Of a DNA stretch of 64,000 bases, positions 9,662-18,598 are shown piece by piece (position 1 is the stretch's first letter; every line of letters starts with the position of its first letter). Source of the DNA: Rathayibacter sp. SW19 (GTDB lineage: Bacteria; Actinomycetota; Actinomycetes; Actinomycetales; Microbacteriaceae). The translations under genes were made by a program, and so were the position numbers. The notes beneath the pieces were generated by a model. That model made no database searches. It was not told where the DNA came from and saw only the letters and a program-made list of their open reading frames with translations. Where the stretch lies: assembly GCF_030866825.1 (NCBI RefSeq), contig NZ_CP133020.1:2356001-2420000 (forward strand). The letters run 5' to 3'.

Positions 9662-12600
9662 GCGCGCGCAGCGCGGTCTGCCGCGTACTCCTGCAGTGAC
9701 CGAACCTGGAAACCATCGCGAACTGCGTCGATCGATGCGACGGCGGCGTTCAATTCTGCGATGGTCGTGAACAACGCCTTGTCTTCTGCGACGCTCGCGG
9801 CGCGGATTTCGTACCCGTCGGCACGCGCTGCGCCACCGCTTGGCGTGTTGATCACGATGTCGATCTCGCCGTGATTGATCAGCTCTACGATCGACGGTTC
9901 ATCCGCGTTCTCATCGTCGCTGAACTTGCGCACGATCTGCGCGGCAATGCCGTTGCGGTTCAACACCTCAGCGGTGCCCGCCGTCGCCACGATCCGATAG
10001 CCGAGTTGCTGCAGTCGAAGCACCGGCAGAACGATTGATCGCTTGTCTCGGTCCGAGACCGAGACGAACACGGTGCCGCTGAGCGGAATACCACCGTACG
10101 CAGCCGCCTGGCTCTTCGCGAATGCGCGCGGAAAGTCGGTGTCGATGCCCATCACCTCACCGGTCGAACGCATCTCGGGTCCGAGCACTGAGTCGACGAT
10201 CTTTCCCTCCGGGGTGCGGAAACGCTTGAAGGGAAGCACGGCCTCCTTGACTGAGATCGGCGAATCCAGCGGGATGACGGAGCCGTCTTGCTGTGCGAGC
10301 AGTCCGATCGCCTTCAACTCGTCAATACTCTCCCCCGCCATGATCCGCGCAGCAGCCTTTGCGAGCGGGATTCCGAGAGCCTTCGAAACGAACGGCACGG
10401 TACGGCTTGCGCGAGGGTTCGCCTCGAGCACATAGAGAACACCCGCACCGATTGCAAACTGCACGTTCAGCAGGCCTTGCACGCCGATGCCCTCTGCGAT
10501 CAGCTGGGTGGCCTCCCGAACGCGGTCGATTTCTGCACGCCCGAGCGTGACGGGCGGCAACGTGCAACTCGAATCGCCGGAGTGGATTCCGGCCTCCTCG
10601 ATGTGTTCCATGACACCGCCGATATACAGCTGCGTGCCGTCGAACAGGGCGTCGACGTCGATTTCCGTCGCGTCTTCGAGAAAGCGGTCGACCAGCAGCG
10701 GGTGCGACGGGCCGACGATTCCCTGGCCATCCATCTTCGTAAAATAGTCGACCAACGCGGCTGGGCCGTACACGATCTCCATGCCACGCCCGCCGAGCAC
10801 GTAACTTGGCCGAACCAGAACCGGGTAACCGATCTCGTCTGCGATCGCTTCGGCACCAGCGGCATCGAATGCGGTGCCATTGCGTGGGGCAAGCAAACCG
10901 GCCTGCTGCAGGATCTCCGAGAAGAGCCCCCGTTCTTCTGCCAGGTCGATCGCCTCCGGGCTCGTACCGAGGATCGTTACACCGGCGGCCTTCAGGCCCT
11001 TCGCCAGCCCGAGCGCAGTTTGTCCGCCGAGCTGCACGATCACCCCGACGAGTTCTCCGCTCGCACTCTCGGCATGGATGACCTCGAGCACGTCTTCCAG
11101 TGTCAGCGGCTCGAAGTACAACCTGTCGCTGGTGTCGTAGTCCGTCGACACGGTCTCCGGGTTGCAGTTGATCATGATGGTCTCGTAACCAGCATCGCGC
11201 AGTGCGAACGAGGCGTGCACGCAGCTGTAATCGAACTCGACACCCTGCCCGATACGGTTCGGGCCGGAGCCGAGGATGACAACCTTGCGGGCGTCGCTCG
11301 GGCTGACCTCGGTCTCATCGTCATAGCTCGAGTAGTGGTACGGCGTGAGCGCCGGGAACTCCCCGGCACAGGTGTCCACAGTTTTGTACACCGGCCGCAC
11401 CCCGAGGATGTGCCGCACTTCGCGCACCTCCGCCTCCCCGAAGCCGCGGAGTTGGCCGAGCTGGGCATCCGAGAAGCCGTGGTCCTTCGCCCGCCGCACG
11501 GTGTCGGTGTCGAGTGTTTCTGCGTCGCGCACCTCTTGCGCAATCTCATTGATCAACACGATCTGGTCGATGAACCATGGGTCGATTTTCGTCGCCTCGA
11601 ACACCTGCTCGATCGAAGCGCCGGCGCGCAGCGCCTGCTGAACGGTGACGATCCGCCCGTCCGTCGGCGTCTTGGCCTGTTCAAGCAGCTCGGTGACGCT
11701 GAGTTCCTGTGGGCCCCAATGGAACGAGGAGCCGCGTTTCTCGAGCGAGCGCAACGCCTTCTGCAGCGCGCTGGCATAGTTGCGCCCGATCGCCATCGCT
11801 TCTCCGACGGACTTCATGGTCGTAGTCAGCGTTGCATCCGCGGCTGGGAACTTTTCGAACGCGAATCTCGGCACCTTGACGACGACGTAGTCGAGCGTCG
11901 GTTCGAATGATGCCGGTGTTACCCGCGTAATGTCGTTCGGGATCTCGTCGAGGCGATAGCCGATTGCCAGCTTCGCTGCGATCTTGGCGATCGGAAATCC
12001 GGTCGCTTTCGAGGCGAGCGCGCTCGAGCGCGACACGCGTGGGTTCATCTCGATGACGATCATCCGGCCGTTTGCCGGGTCGATCGCGAACTGGATGTTG
12101 CAGCCGCCGGTGTCGACGCCGACCGCACGGATGATGTCGATTCCGACGTCGCGCATCCGCTGGAATTCCCGGTCGGTCAGGGTGAGTGCCGGTGCGACGG
12201 TGATCGAGTCGCCCGTGTGCACGCCGACCGGGTCGACGTTCTCGATCGAACACACCACCACAGTGTTGTCTGCACTGTCTCGCATCAGTTCGAGTTCGTA
12301 TTCCTTCCAGCCGAGGATGGACTCCTCGAGGAGCACCTCGCTCGTCGGCGACTGATGGATACCGTCACCGACGATCCGACGCAGCTCGGCTTCCGTGTAC
12401 GCGAACCCGCTGCCCAGCCCTCCCATGGTGAACGACGGCCTGACCACGAGCGGATAGCCGAGGTCATCTGCGAAGCCGAGTGCTTCGTCGACCGTGTGCG
12501 CAATGTGTGAGCGTGCAACTTCTGCGCCCGCTTCGATCACGAGATCTTTGAAGGTCTGCCGATTCTCGCCCTTTTGGATCGCCTCGAATTTCGCGCCGAT

Positions 12601-12945
12601 CAACTCGACGCCGTATTTTTGCAGGATGCCGTGTTCGTGCAGTTCCATCGCGGCGTTGAGGGCGGTCTGACCGCCGAGCGTCGGCAGGATCGCGTCGGGC
12701 TTCTCCTTGGCGATGATGGTCTCGATGACCTGCCAGGTGATCGGCTCGATGTACGTCGCGTCTGCGAAGTCAGGGTCTGTCATGATCGTTGCCGGATTCG
12801 AATTGACCAGGATGACACGCACGCCCTCCTCGCGCAGCACGCGGCACGCTTGCGTTCCCGAATAGTCGAATTCGCAGGCCTGGCCGATCACGATCGGGCC
12901 GGATCCGATGACGAGAACGCTCGCGATGTCGTCGCGCTTGGGCAT
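9658..12945 (-). CDS. carB: carbamoyl-phosphate synthase large subunit
   Basis: It uses ammonia from CarA, bicarbonate and two ATP to make carbamoyl phosphate for pyrimidines and arginine. The 1095-residue protein shows the duplicated ATP-grasp architecture: VLVIGSGPIVIGQACEFDY near the N-terminus and the related VILGSGPNRIGQGVEFDYS near 560, with a C-terminal MGS-like allosteric domain from about residue 950. Its start shares one base with the carA stop, and its end overlaps pyrF by 4 bp. Confidence 0.98.
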   Translation of the reverse strand: MPKRDDIASVLVIGSGPIVIGQACEFDYSGTQACRVLREEGVRVILVNSNPATIMTDPDFADATYIEPITWQVIETIIAKEKPDAILPTLGGQTALNAAMELHEHGILQKYGVELIGAKFEAIQKGENRQTFKDLVIEAGAEVARSHIAHTVDEALGFADDLGYPLVVRPSFTMGGLGSGFAYTEAELRRIVGDGIHQSPTSEVLLEESILGWKEYELELMRDSADNTVVVCSIENVDPVGVHTGDSITVAPALTLTDREFQRMRDVGIDIIRAVGVDTGGCNIQFAIDPANGRMIVIEMNPRVSRSSALASKATGFPIAKIAAKLAIGYRLDEIPNDITRVTPASFEPTLDYVVVKVPRFAFEKFPAADATLTTTMKSVGEAMAIGRNYASALQKALRSLEKRGSSFHWGPQELSVTELLEQAKTPTDGRIVTVQQALRAGASIEQVFEATKIDPWFIDQIVLINEIAQEVRDAETLDTDTVRRAKDHGFSDAQLGQLRGFGEAEVREVRHILGVRPVYKTVDTCAGEFPALTPYHYSSYDDETEVSPSDARKVVILGSGPNRIGQGVEFDYSCVHASFALRDAGYETIMINCNPETVSTDYDTSDRLYFEPLTLEDVLEVIHAESASGELVGVIVQLGGQTALGLAKGLKAAGVTILGTSPEAIDLAEERGLFSEILQQAGLLAPRNGTAFDAAGAEAIADEIGYPVLVRPSYVLGGRGMEIVYGPAALVDYFTKMDGQGIVGPSHPLLVDRFLEDATEIDVDALFDGTQLYIGGVMEHIEEAGIHSGDSSCTLPPVTLGRAEIDRVREATQLIAEGIGVQGLLNVQFAIGAGVLYVLEANPRASRTVPFVSKALGIPLAKAAARIMAGESIDELKAIGLLAQQDGSVIPLDSPISVKEAVLPFKRFRTPEGKIVDSVLGPEMRSTGEVMGIDTDFPRAFAKSQAAAYGGIPLSGTVFVSVSDRDKRSIVLPVLRLQQLGYRIVATAGTAEVLNRNGIAAQIVRKFSDDENADEPSIVELINHGEIDIVINTPSGGAARADGYEIRAASVAEDKALFTTIAELNAAVASIDAVRDGFQVRSLQEYAADRAARA

Positions 12946-14126
12946 TAGTCGCTCTCCTTCGTTTGGATTGATTCATCCGGGATTGTTTCGGCTGGGATTG
13001 TTTCGGCAAGCACCATCTCGCGGAAACGGTCGAACAGATAGTTGGCATCGTGCGGGCCCGCTGCCGCCTCTGGGTGATACTGCACACTGAACGCAGGCAG
13101 GTCGAGGCAGTTCAAGCCTTCGACCACGTTGTCGTTCAGGCTGAAGTGGCTGACTTCCACCCTGCCGAAGCCTGCCGGGGAATCGATCACTGTGTCCAGC
13201 GGTGCGTCCACTGCGAAGCCGTGATTCTGCGCCGTGATCTCCACGCGGCCGGTGGTTTTATCGAGTACCGGTTGATTGATGCCACGATGGCCGAATGGAA
13301 GCTTGTACGTGCCGAAGCCGAGCGCGCGGCCGAGAAGCTGGTTTCCGAAGCAGATGCCGAAGTACGGGAGTCCGGCCTTCAGGATTGCCTGAAGCAGCTG
13401 CACCGCGGCATCCGACGCGGCGGGGTCGCCCGGCCCGTTCGAGTAGAACAGCGCGTCCGGCCCCAGGGCCAGCACCTCTTCTGCGGTGACCCGCTCCGGC
13501 AGAACGTGCACGTCGAACCCGCGTGCGGCCAGGTAGCGCAGTGTTGACAGCTTCACTCCGAGGTCGAGCACTGCGACGGAGCCGATCCGTTCACTGGAGG
13601 CCGGGATCAGGTAGGCATGAGGCGTTGACACTTCGGCGGAGAGGTTGCGGCCGGCCATCTGCGCCCCGGCGCATACAAGTTCGAGCTGATCGGCGTCTGA
13701 GAGCGCAAATTCTGCGCCGGAAAATATGCCCGCTCGCATGGCTCCGACCGATCGGATGTGCCGGGTGACTGCGCGCGTATCGATGCCGCTGATTCCTACA
13801 ATGCCGCCTGCGATCAGTTCGTCGTCGAGGCTGCGCTGTGCACGGAAGTTCGACACGACGCGCGAGGGCTCGCGCACGACGAAGCCGGCCACCCAGATGC
13901 GCGAAGACTCCATGTCCTCGTCATTGACCCCGGTGTTGCCGATATGTGGGGCGGTCATCATCACGATCTGGCCGGCATAGGACGGATCGGTCAGAGTCTC
14001 CTGGTAGCCGGTCATTCCGGTGGAGAATACTGCCTCGCCGAGCGTGCGGCCTTCGGCACCGTATGCTCGGCCGACGTATCGTGAGCCGTCTTCGAGTACG
14101 AGGACGGCGGGAGCAGGTTCGACCAC
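12945..14126 (-). CDS. carA: carbamoyl-phosphate synthase small subunit (glutaminase)
   Basis: The class I amidotransferase subunit supplies ammonia to CarB. Taking GTG at 14126 gives 393 residues beginning just before PAPAVLVLEDG; the frame remains open upstream, but that part lies in the preceding gene. The triad is visible: Cys259 in YFGICFGNQLLG, and His and Glu in FSVQYHPEAAAGP. The C-terminus carries a pentapeptide repeat (AETIP units, then DESIQ) encoded by a 15-bp DNA repeat, extending beyond the family's normal end. The start is 1 bp after the previous gene's stop codon. Confidence 0.95.
   Translation of the reverse strand: MVEPAPAVLVLEDGSRYVGRAYGAEGRTLGEAVFSTGMTGYQETLTDPSYAGQIVMMTAPHIGNTGVNDEDMESSRIWVAGFVVREPSRVVSNFRAQRSLDDELIAGGIVGISGIDTRAVTRHIRSVGAMRAGIFSGAEFALSDADQLELVCAGAQMAGRNLSAEVSTPHAYLIPASSERIGSVAVLDLGVKLSTLRYLAARGFDVHVLPERVTAEEVLALGPDALFYSNGPGDPAASDAAVQLLQAILKAGLPYFGICFGNQLLGRALGFGTYKLPFGHRGINQPVLDKTTGRVEITAQNHGFAVDAPLDTVIDSPAGFGRVEVSHFSLNDNVVEGLNCLDLPAFSVQYHPEAAAGPHDANYLFDRFREMVLAETIPAETIPDESIQTKESD
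12963..13007. repeat. 15-bp in-frame repeat at the carA 3' end
   Basis: Two perfect copies and one degenerate copy of a 15-bp unit (plus strand GGGATTGTTTCGGCT) encode the C-terminal AETIP AETIP DESIQ tail of CarA. Confidence 0.85.
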
Positions 14127-14127
14127 G

Positions 14128-14691
14128 TTACACTTCACTTTCTGGGTCGTCGTCGGCCGATGCCGGCGAGGAGTCTGTCGAGGCGTCGTTAGCTGCCGCC
14201 TGTGCCGATGCAACCGTGTTGAGTGCGTCGATCAGCGGTGCGCGGTCGTCCGGGTCGACGGCGCGCAGGTAACTGTCGGCGACGGTCGCCGCGTCGATGT
14301 TCCACGCGAGCCGGATCAGCCCGCCTGTCTCGACCACCCGGTCGATGGCGACGGTGGCCGCGTCTGCGGCGATGATGGCGGATGCCGGAACAAACGTTTC
14401 GCGTTCACCGGTCACGGCGATCAGGGCACCCTGCTCGGCAACAGTGATCGTCGCGCGCCCCGGAAAGCGCAGGCCATCGATGGCCAGACGCTCGAGTTCC
14501 CGATCATGCGCGGTCGTCGCGACATACAGGACATCCGCGGTTCGATGCACCGGGCCGAGGTCCTGCGGCACCTCCCGCGCGGGATGCAGTCCGCTGTCCC
14601 TCCTGACGCGTCTGCGCCAGCCCCACCACATCAGGATGAAAACCAGTGCGACGATGACGACGATGATGATCGTCGGCCCGAACTTATCCAC
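14128..14691 (-). CDS. single-pass membrane protein of the pyr operon
   Basis: The 187-residue product starts with GTG at 14691, overlapping the pyrC stop by 8 bp. One hydrophobic segment (about residues 5-20, TIIIVVIVALVFILMWWGW) is followed by basic residues, predicting a short outside end and a cytoplasmic soluble domain of mixed alpha/beta character. The C-terminus is acidic and Ser/Ala-rich. A membrane protein at this spot between pyrC and carA is conserved in actinobacteria (the Rv1382 position in M. tuberculosis), but its function is not established. The 1-bp spacing to carA argues for coordinated expression. Confidence 0.85.
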   Translation of the reverse strand: MDKFGPTIIIVVIVALVFILMWWGWRRRVRRDSGLHPAREVPQDLGPVHRTADVLYVATTAHDRELERLAIDGLRFPGRATITVAEQGALIAVTGERETFVPASAIIAADAATVAIDRVVETGGLIRLAWNIDAATVADSYLRAVDPDDRAPLIDALNTVASAQAAANDASTDSSPASADDDPESEV

Positions 14692-16030
14692 GAGTATCGC
14701 CTCCGTGCAGTGTGCGTGCGTACTCGGCGACCTCGCCCGCCTCGCGCACCAGCCCGTCGAGCACCGTCGGATACCCGGCGTGGATCGTGGTGATGACGCG
14801 GCCGGGAAGCGTTCTGTCGAGATATGGCGAGTTCGTCGCCTTCCCGACCAGATCTCGCGTACTGAAACGTCGGCTTGCGCTCGGATCATACAGTGTGACG
14901 TCGGCCCTGGCACCGATTGCGATTGAGCGGTCTGCGCTCAGCGAGCCGATTCTGGCCGGTGCGAGGCTGAGCACGCGTTCGACGTCAACCCAGCTCAATT
15001 GACCCGATTCCACGACGGCAGCGTGCACCACAGACAGTGCGGACTCGAGCCCGACCATGCCATTGGCCGCTGCATCCCATTCGCAGTCTTTCGCCTCGAC
15101 TGGATGCGGTGCGTGATCGGTCGCAACGATATCGATCGTGCCGTCTGCCAGGGCATCACGCAGTGCGCGCACGTCTTCGCTGCGCCGCAGCGGCGGGTTG
15201 ACCTTGTATCGCGCATCGTAGCTTGCTGCCAGATCCTCTGTCAGCAGCAGGTGATGCGGGGTGACTTCCGCCGTCACGGCAATGCCCCTCGCTTTCGCCC
15301 AGCGGAGCACGTCGACGGAGCCTGCCGTGGAAACGTGGCAGACATGCAGTCGGCCGCCCACGTGCTCGGCCAGGAGAACGTCGCGGGCGATGATCGACTC
15401 CTCGGCGACGGCCGGCCAGCCGGTCAGACCGAGTTGGCCGCTGAGGGCGCCCTCGTTCATCTGCGCGCCCTCGGTCAGGCGCGGGTCTTGCGCGTGCTGT
15501 GCGATCACCCCGCCGAAGGCTTTGACGTATTCGAGCGCGTGACGCATGAGCAGCGGGTCTGACACGCACTGACCGTCATCGGAGAACACTCGCACCTGCG
15601 CGCGGGAGTGCGCCATTGCCCCGAGTTCGGCCAGCTGCCGCCCCTCAAGCCCGACGGTGACCGCACCGATCGGGCGGACCGTCGCATATCCTGCACTCTC
15701 CCCCAGCGTGAGCACCTGCTCGACGACGCCGGCCGTGTCCGCGACCGGTGAGGTGTTCGCCATCGCGAACACTGTCGTGAAACCGCCTGCTGCTGCGGCC
15801 TGAGTGCCCGACAGGACCGTCTCGCTCTGTTCGAAGCCCGGTTCACGCAGATGCGTGTGCAGGTCGACGAGTCCGGGCAGCGCAATCAGCCCTGCCGCGT
15901 CGATGGGTCGTGCACCGACAGCGCTGAGCGCTGTTCCGAGTTCGGTGATCCTGCCGCCGTCGATCAGGATGTCTGTGCGCGCGCCGTCCGGCAGCAGGGC
16001 ACCTCGGATCAGAACCTTGTAAATCGTCAT
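14684..16030 (-). CDS. pyrC: dihydroorotase
   Basis: It reversibly cyclises N-carbamoyl-L-aspartate to L-dihydroorotate. The 448 residues belong to the amidohydrolase superfamily: metal-binding DLHTHLREPG at 56-65, later zinc ligands in HVSTAG and TPHHLLLT, and the catalytic Asp in ATDHAPHP. The start follows the pyrB stop by 5 bp. The enzyme-like residues are complete, so this is not one of the inactive PyrC-like proteins. Confidence 0.97.
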   Translation of the reverse strand: MTIYKVLIRGALLPDGARTDILIDGGRITELGTALSAVGARPIDAAGLIALPGLVDLHTHLREPGFEQSETVLSGTQAAAAGGFTTVFAMANTSPVADTAGVVEQVLTLGESAGYATVRPIGAVTVGLEGRQLAELGAMAHSRAQVRVFSDDGQCVSDPLLMRHALEYVKAFGGVIAQHAQDPRLTEGAQMNEGALSGQLGLTGWPAVAEESIIARDVLLAEHVGGRLHVCHVSTAGSVDVLRWAKARGIAVTAEVTPHHLLLTEDLAASYDARYKVNPPLRRSEDVRALRDALADGTIDIVATDHAPHPVEAKDCEWDAAANGMVGLESALSVVHAAVVESGQLSWVDVERVLSLAPARIGSLSADRSIAIGARADVTLYDPSASRRFSTRDLVGKATNSPYLDRTLPGRVITTIHAGYPTVLDGLVREAGEVAEYARTLHGGDTRG

Positions 16031-16035
16031 CCGTG

Positions 16036-16989
16036 TTAGTGATCCTCCCGATCCCCGGCCAAAAGCAGATACAGCGCCGCCATGCGCACAGCAACACCGT
16101 TGGCGACCTGCTCACGCACCGTTGACTGCGGTGAGTCGGCCGCCGTCGCTGAGATCTCTAGCCCGCGATTCATCGGCCCGGGGTGCATGACAATGCTACC
16201 GGGGCGCAGCTTCGCGAGCCGTTCACCGTCAAGACCCCACACCCGCGCGTACTCGCGCGTGTTCGGAAAGTAGGATGCGTGCATCCGTTCTGCCTGGATG
16301 CGCAGCATCATCACCACGTCCGGCTCATCGTTCTCGATTGCCGCGTCGAAGTCATATCCGACGGTTGCAGGCCAACCGTGCAAATCGACCGGCAGGAGCG
16401 TCGGCGGCCCGACCAGGCCCACCTGTGCGCCAAGCGTCGTCAACAGCCACACGTTCGATCGAGCGACCCGCGAATGCAGGATGTCTCCGACGATGGTGAC
16501 CCGGATGCCGTCCAGCCCGTGGCCGCGCGAGGCGGCGCCGTGCAGGCGCTTGCGAATCGTGAACGCGTCCAGCAGCGCCTGGGTGGGGTGTTCATGGGTA
16601 CCATCGCCGGCGTTGAGGATGCCGGCGTTGATCCAGCCACTCGCGGCCAGGGTGTGCGGCGCGCCGGAGGCGCTGTGCCGGATCACGACAGCGTCGGCGC
16701 CCATCGCCTGCAGCGTCTGTGCGGTGTCCTTCAGGCTCTCGCCCTTCGAGACGCTCGATCCCTTCGCGCTGAAGTTGATGACGTCTGCGGAGAGCCGTTT
16801 CGCGGCCGCTTCGAACGAGATCCGAGTGCGGGTGGAGTCTTCGAAGAACAGGTTGACAACGGTCTTGCCGCGCAGGGTCGGGAGTTTCTTGACTTCGCGC
16901 AAGGCCACATCGGCCATGTCTTCCGCAATGTCGAGAAGGCCGATCGACTCAGCGCGGTCGAGGTCTCTCGTCGACAGCAGGTGTCTCAT
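16036..16989 (-). CDS. pyrB: aspartate carbamoyltransferase catalytic subunit
   Basis: It condenses carbamoyl phosphate and aspartate in the committed step of pyrimidine synthesis. The 317 residues have the carbamoyl-phosphate loop FFEDSTRTRISFE (STRTR at 52-56), the HPTQALLD motif and a C-terminal PGPMNRGLEI. No pyrI regulatory subunit is present, consistent with control through PyrR. The ATG overlaps the pyrR stop by 4 bp. Confidence 0.97.
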   Translation of the reverse strand: MRHLLSTRDLDRAESIGLLDIAEDMADVALREVKKLPTLRGKTVVNLFFEDSTRTRISFEAAAKRLSADVINFSAKGSSVSKGESLKDTAQTLQAMGADAVVIRHSASGAPHTLAASGWINAGILNAGDGTHEHPTQALLDAFTIRKRLHGAASRGHGLDGIRVTIVGDILHSRVARSNVWLLTTLGAQVGLVGPPTLLPVDLHGWPATVGYDFDAAIENDEPDVVMMLRIQAERMHASYFPNTREYARVWGLDGERLAKLRPGSIVMHPGPMNRGLEISATAADSPQSTVREQVANGVAVRMAALYLLLAGDREDH

Positions 16990-17522
16990 GCCGGGCCTTC
17001 GATCGTGACATACTCGTCGCCGTCCGTTTCGGTGAGGTGCACGTTCACTCGTTCCGTCGCAGCGCTCGGCAGGTTCTTGCCGACGAAGTCCGCTCGGATC
17101 GGCAGTTCGCGATGGCCTCGATCGACCAGAACGGCCAGCCGAACAGCTTTGGGCCGACCGAGATCGCTGAGCGCGTCAAGGGCTGCGCGGATCGTGCGGC
17201 CGGAGTAGAGCACGTCGTCGACGAGCACGACCGTCGCGCCGTCGATCCCTCGCGGAAGCTGTGTGGGGGACGGCGCGCGCGTCGGGTTGCGGTGCAGATC
17301 GTCGCGGTACATCGTCACGTCGATCGCCCCGACGAGGTTCGGAGGCGCATCCGGTTCAATTCTCGCGATGATGTCGCCGATGCGCTGCGCAAGCGGCACA
17401 CCGCGGGAAGGGATGCCCAGAATCACGAGATCTGCTGTGCCACGATTGGACTCGAGGATCTCGTGCGCGATCCGAGTCAACGCTCGTGCTATGTCAGCCT
17501 GCTGCAGCACGGTACGCGCCAT
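16986..17522 (-). CDS. pyrR: bifunctional pyr operon RNA-binding regulator / uracil phosphoribosyltransferase
   Basis: PyrR binds pyr mRNA in response to uridine nucleotides and has weak UPRTase activity. The 178 residues contain the PRPP loop VVLVDDVLYSGRT at about 98-110 and the basic RNA-binding face typical of the family. It is the first gene of the pyr operon (pyrR-pyrB-pyrC-membrane protein-carA-carB-pyrF). Its ribosome binding site AAGGAGG, 8 nt from the ATG, lies inside a predicted PyrR-binding hairpin annotated separately. Confidence 0.97.
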   Translation of the reverse strand: MARTVLQQADIARALTRIAHEILESNRGTADLVILGIPSRGVPLAQRIGDIIARIEPDAPPNLVGAIDVTMYRDDLHRNPTRAPSPTQLPRGIDGATVVLVDDVLYSGRTIRAALDALSDLGRPKAVRLAVLVDRGHRELPIRADFVGKNLPSAATERVNVHLTETDGDEYVTIEGPA

Positions 17523-17560
17523 TCAGCCGACCTCCTTCCCCGCCTCTCTGGACGGCTGTT
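17523..17560 (-). promoter_or_regulatory. PyrR-binding hairpin overlapping the pyrR ribosome binding site
   Basis: On the minus strand CAGCCG (17558-17553) can pair with CGGCTG (17529-17524). Between the arms lies TCCAGAGAGGC (17552-17542), which matches the core of the PyrR anti-antiterminator consensus (ARUCCNGNGAGGYU), followed by the Shine-Dalgarno AAGGAGG (17537-17531). Folding would hide the ribosome binding site, so this is a translational-repression design as shown for Mycobacterium smegmatis pyrR, rather than the Bacillus-type attenuator. Confidence 0.8.
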
Positions 17561-17609
17561 AAAGGATGTCTACCCGGCAAGCCTAGCAGCGCGGGCGTGC
17601 CCTCCCGCT

Positions 17610-17652
17610 GGTCGAGTAGCCCGCGAGCGCAGCGAGCAGGCATATCGAGACC
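17610..17652 (+). repeat. 43-bp interspersed repeat, copy A
   Basis: Begins GGTCGAGTAGC, contains the inner palindrome CGCGAGCGCAGCGAGC, and ends TATCGAGACC. It is one of three copies between the DsbA-like gene and pyrR. Confidence 0.85.
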
Positions 17653-17671
17653 GTCGCAACCCGCACAGTCA

Positions 17672-17716
17672 GGTCTCGATACACGTCCTCGCTGGCGCTC
17701 GTCCGTTACTCGACTA
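17672..17716 (-). repeat. 43-bp interspersed repeat, copy B (inverted, diverged)
   Basis: Begins GGTCTCGATAC and ends TTACTCGAC on the plus strand, so it is inverted relative to copies A and C, with several substitutions. It could pair with either neighbour in the transcript. Confidence 0.8.
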
Positions 17717-17726
17717 CCGGGTTGTT

Positions 17727-17769
17727 GGTCGAGTAGCCCGCGAGCGCAGCGAGCGCGCGTATCGAGACC
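17727..17769 (+). repeat. 43-bp interspersed repeat, copy C
   Basis: Nearly identical to copy A and in the same orientation: GGTCGAGTAGC at one end and TATCGAGACC at the other. Confidence 0.85.
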
Positions 17770-17798
17770 ACACAGTAACAACGGCTTCCCGCGGTCGA

Positions 17799-18539
17799 TT
17801 ACGCCTTGCCGCCGCTCTGAATGAACGCCTTGATGTCGTCGGCCTTCGTGAAGTCGCCGTTGAACAGGTGCCCATTGACGAGGATCGTCGGCGTGCCCTT
17901 GATCGAGGTGATGTCGGCTCCGGTGATGCCGCCGTTCAACGCTTTGTCGTTGTACTTCTGCACCCACGGAATGTAGTCGCCGTTGCTGATGCACGCGGAC
18001 ACGTCGTTCGCGCCCGCCTTTGCAGCCAGGGTGACGAGCTGGTCGTCGCGCAATCCCTTGGAGCCCTCTGCTGGTTGGTTGGTGTACAGCAGGCCGAGAT
18101 AGACCAATGTCGTGGCAGGATCGCTGGCGGCAACGCAGACCAACGAGGACGACGCTCGTGACGAGTACTGCGTGCCCTGTGACGACTGGTCGAGGAAGGT
18201 CAGTGGGTGCACCCGCAGCGTGATCGTCGAGTCGTTGACCATCGAGGCGAGCTGGCGGCCGTTCGCCTTTTCGAACTCGCCGCAGTATGGGCACATCGGG
18301 TCGATGAAGGTGTCGACGGTTGTGGCGCCGGAGCCGAGTGTGATGTGACCCTTGTCAAAGTCGACGGCGCCCTTGACACCGGTCGGCAACGCTGCAGAGC
18401 TGGTCGACTGTGACGACGGCGATGCGTTGCCCGAACCGCCTGATCCCCCGGAGGAGCATCCGGCCAGCGCGACTACCGCCACAGTCGCTGCCGCTATCAA
18501 CGCGAGGAACCTGCCACTTGTTGCCGGGGTCGTCGGCAT
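17799..18539 (-). CDS. DsbA-family thioredoxin-like lipoprotein
   Basis: An extracytoplasmic thiol oxidoreductase is predicted. The 246-residue protein has a signal peptide with lipobox LAGC (Cys28), a Gly/Ser-rich linker, then a DsbA/thioredoxin_4 domain with active-site CPYC at 83-86 (context FIDPMCPYCGEF) and the cis-proline loop GTPTILVNG. Two further cysteines, in LVCVAA and SACIS, may pair. It sits between nusB and pyrR but is separated from pyrR by 276 bp with three repeats, so it may not share the pyr transcript. The substrate is unknown. Confidence 0.92.
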   Translation of the reverse strand: MPTTPATSGRFLALIAAATVAVVALAGCSSGGSGGSGNASPSSQSTSSAALPTGVKGAVDFDKGHITLGSGATTVDTFIDPMCPYCGEFEKANGRQLASMVNDSTITLRVHPLTFLDQSSQGTQYSSRASSSLVCVAASDPATTLVYLGLLYTNQPAEGSKGLRDDQLVTLAAKAGANDVSACISNGDYIPWVQKYNDKALNGGITGADITSIKGTPTILVNGHLFNGDFTKADDIKAFIQSGGKA

Positions 18540-18598
18540 GATCGGCGCCTTTCCGTTCGTTGGTCCCGTGCTGTCGAGGTTGGTTTAGTCTGTGTCGT

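Noticed and set aside
10288..11910. 540-codon plus-strand frame opposite carB
   Set aside because: Antisense shadow of carB with His/Arg-rich composition and no motif.
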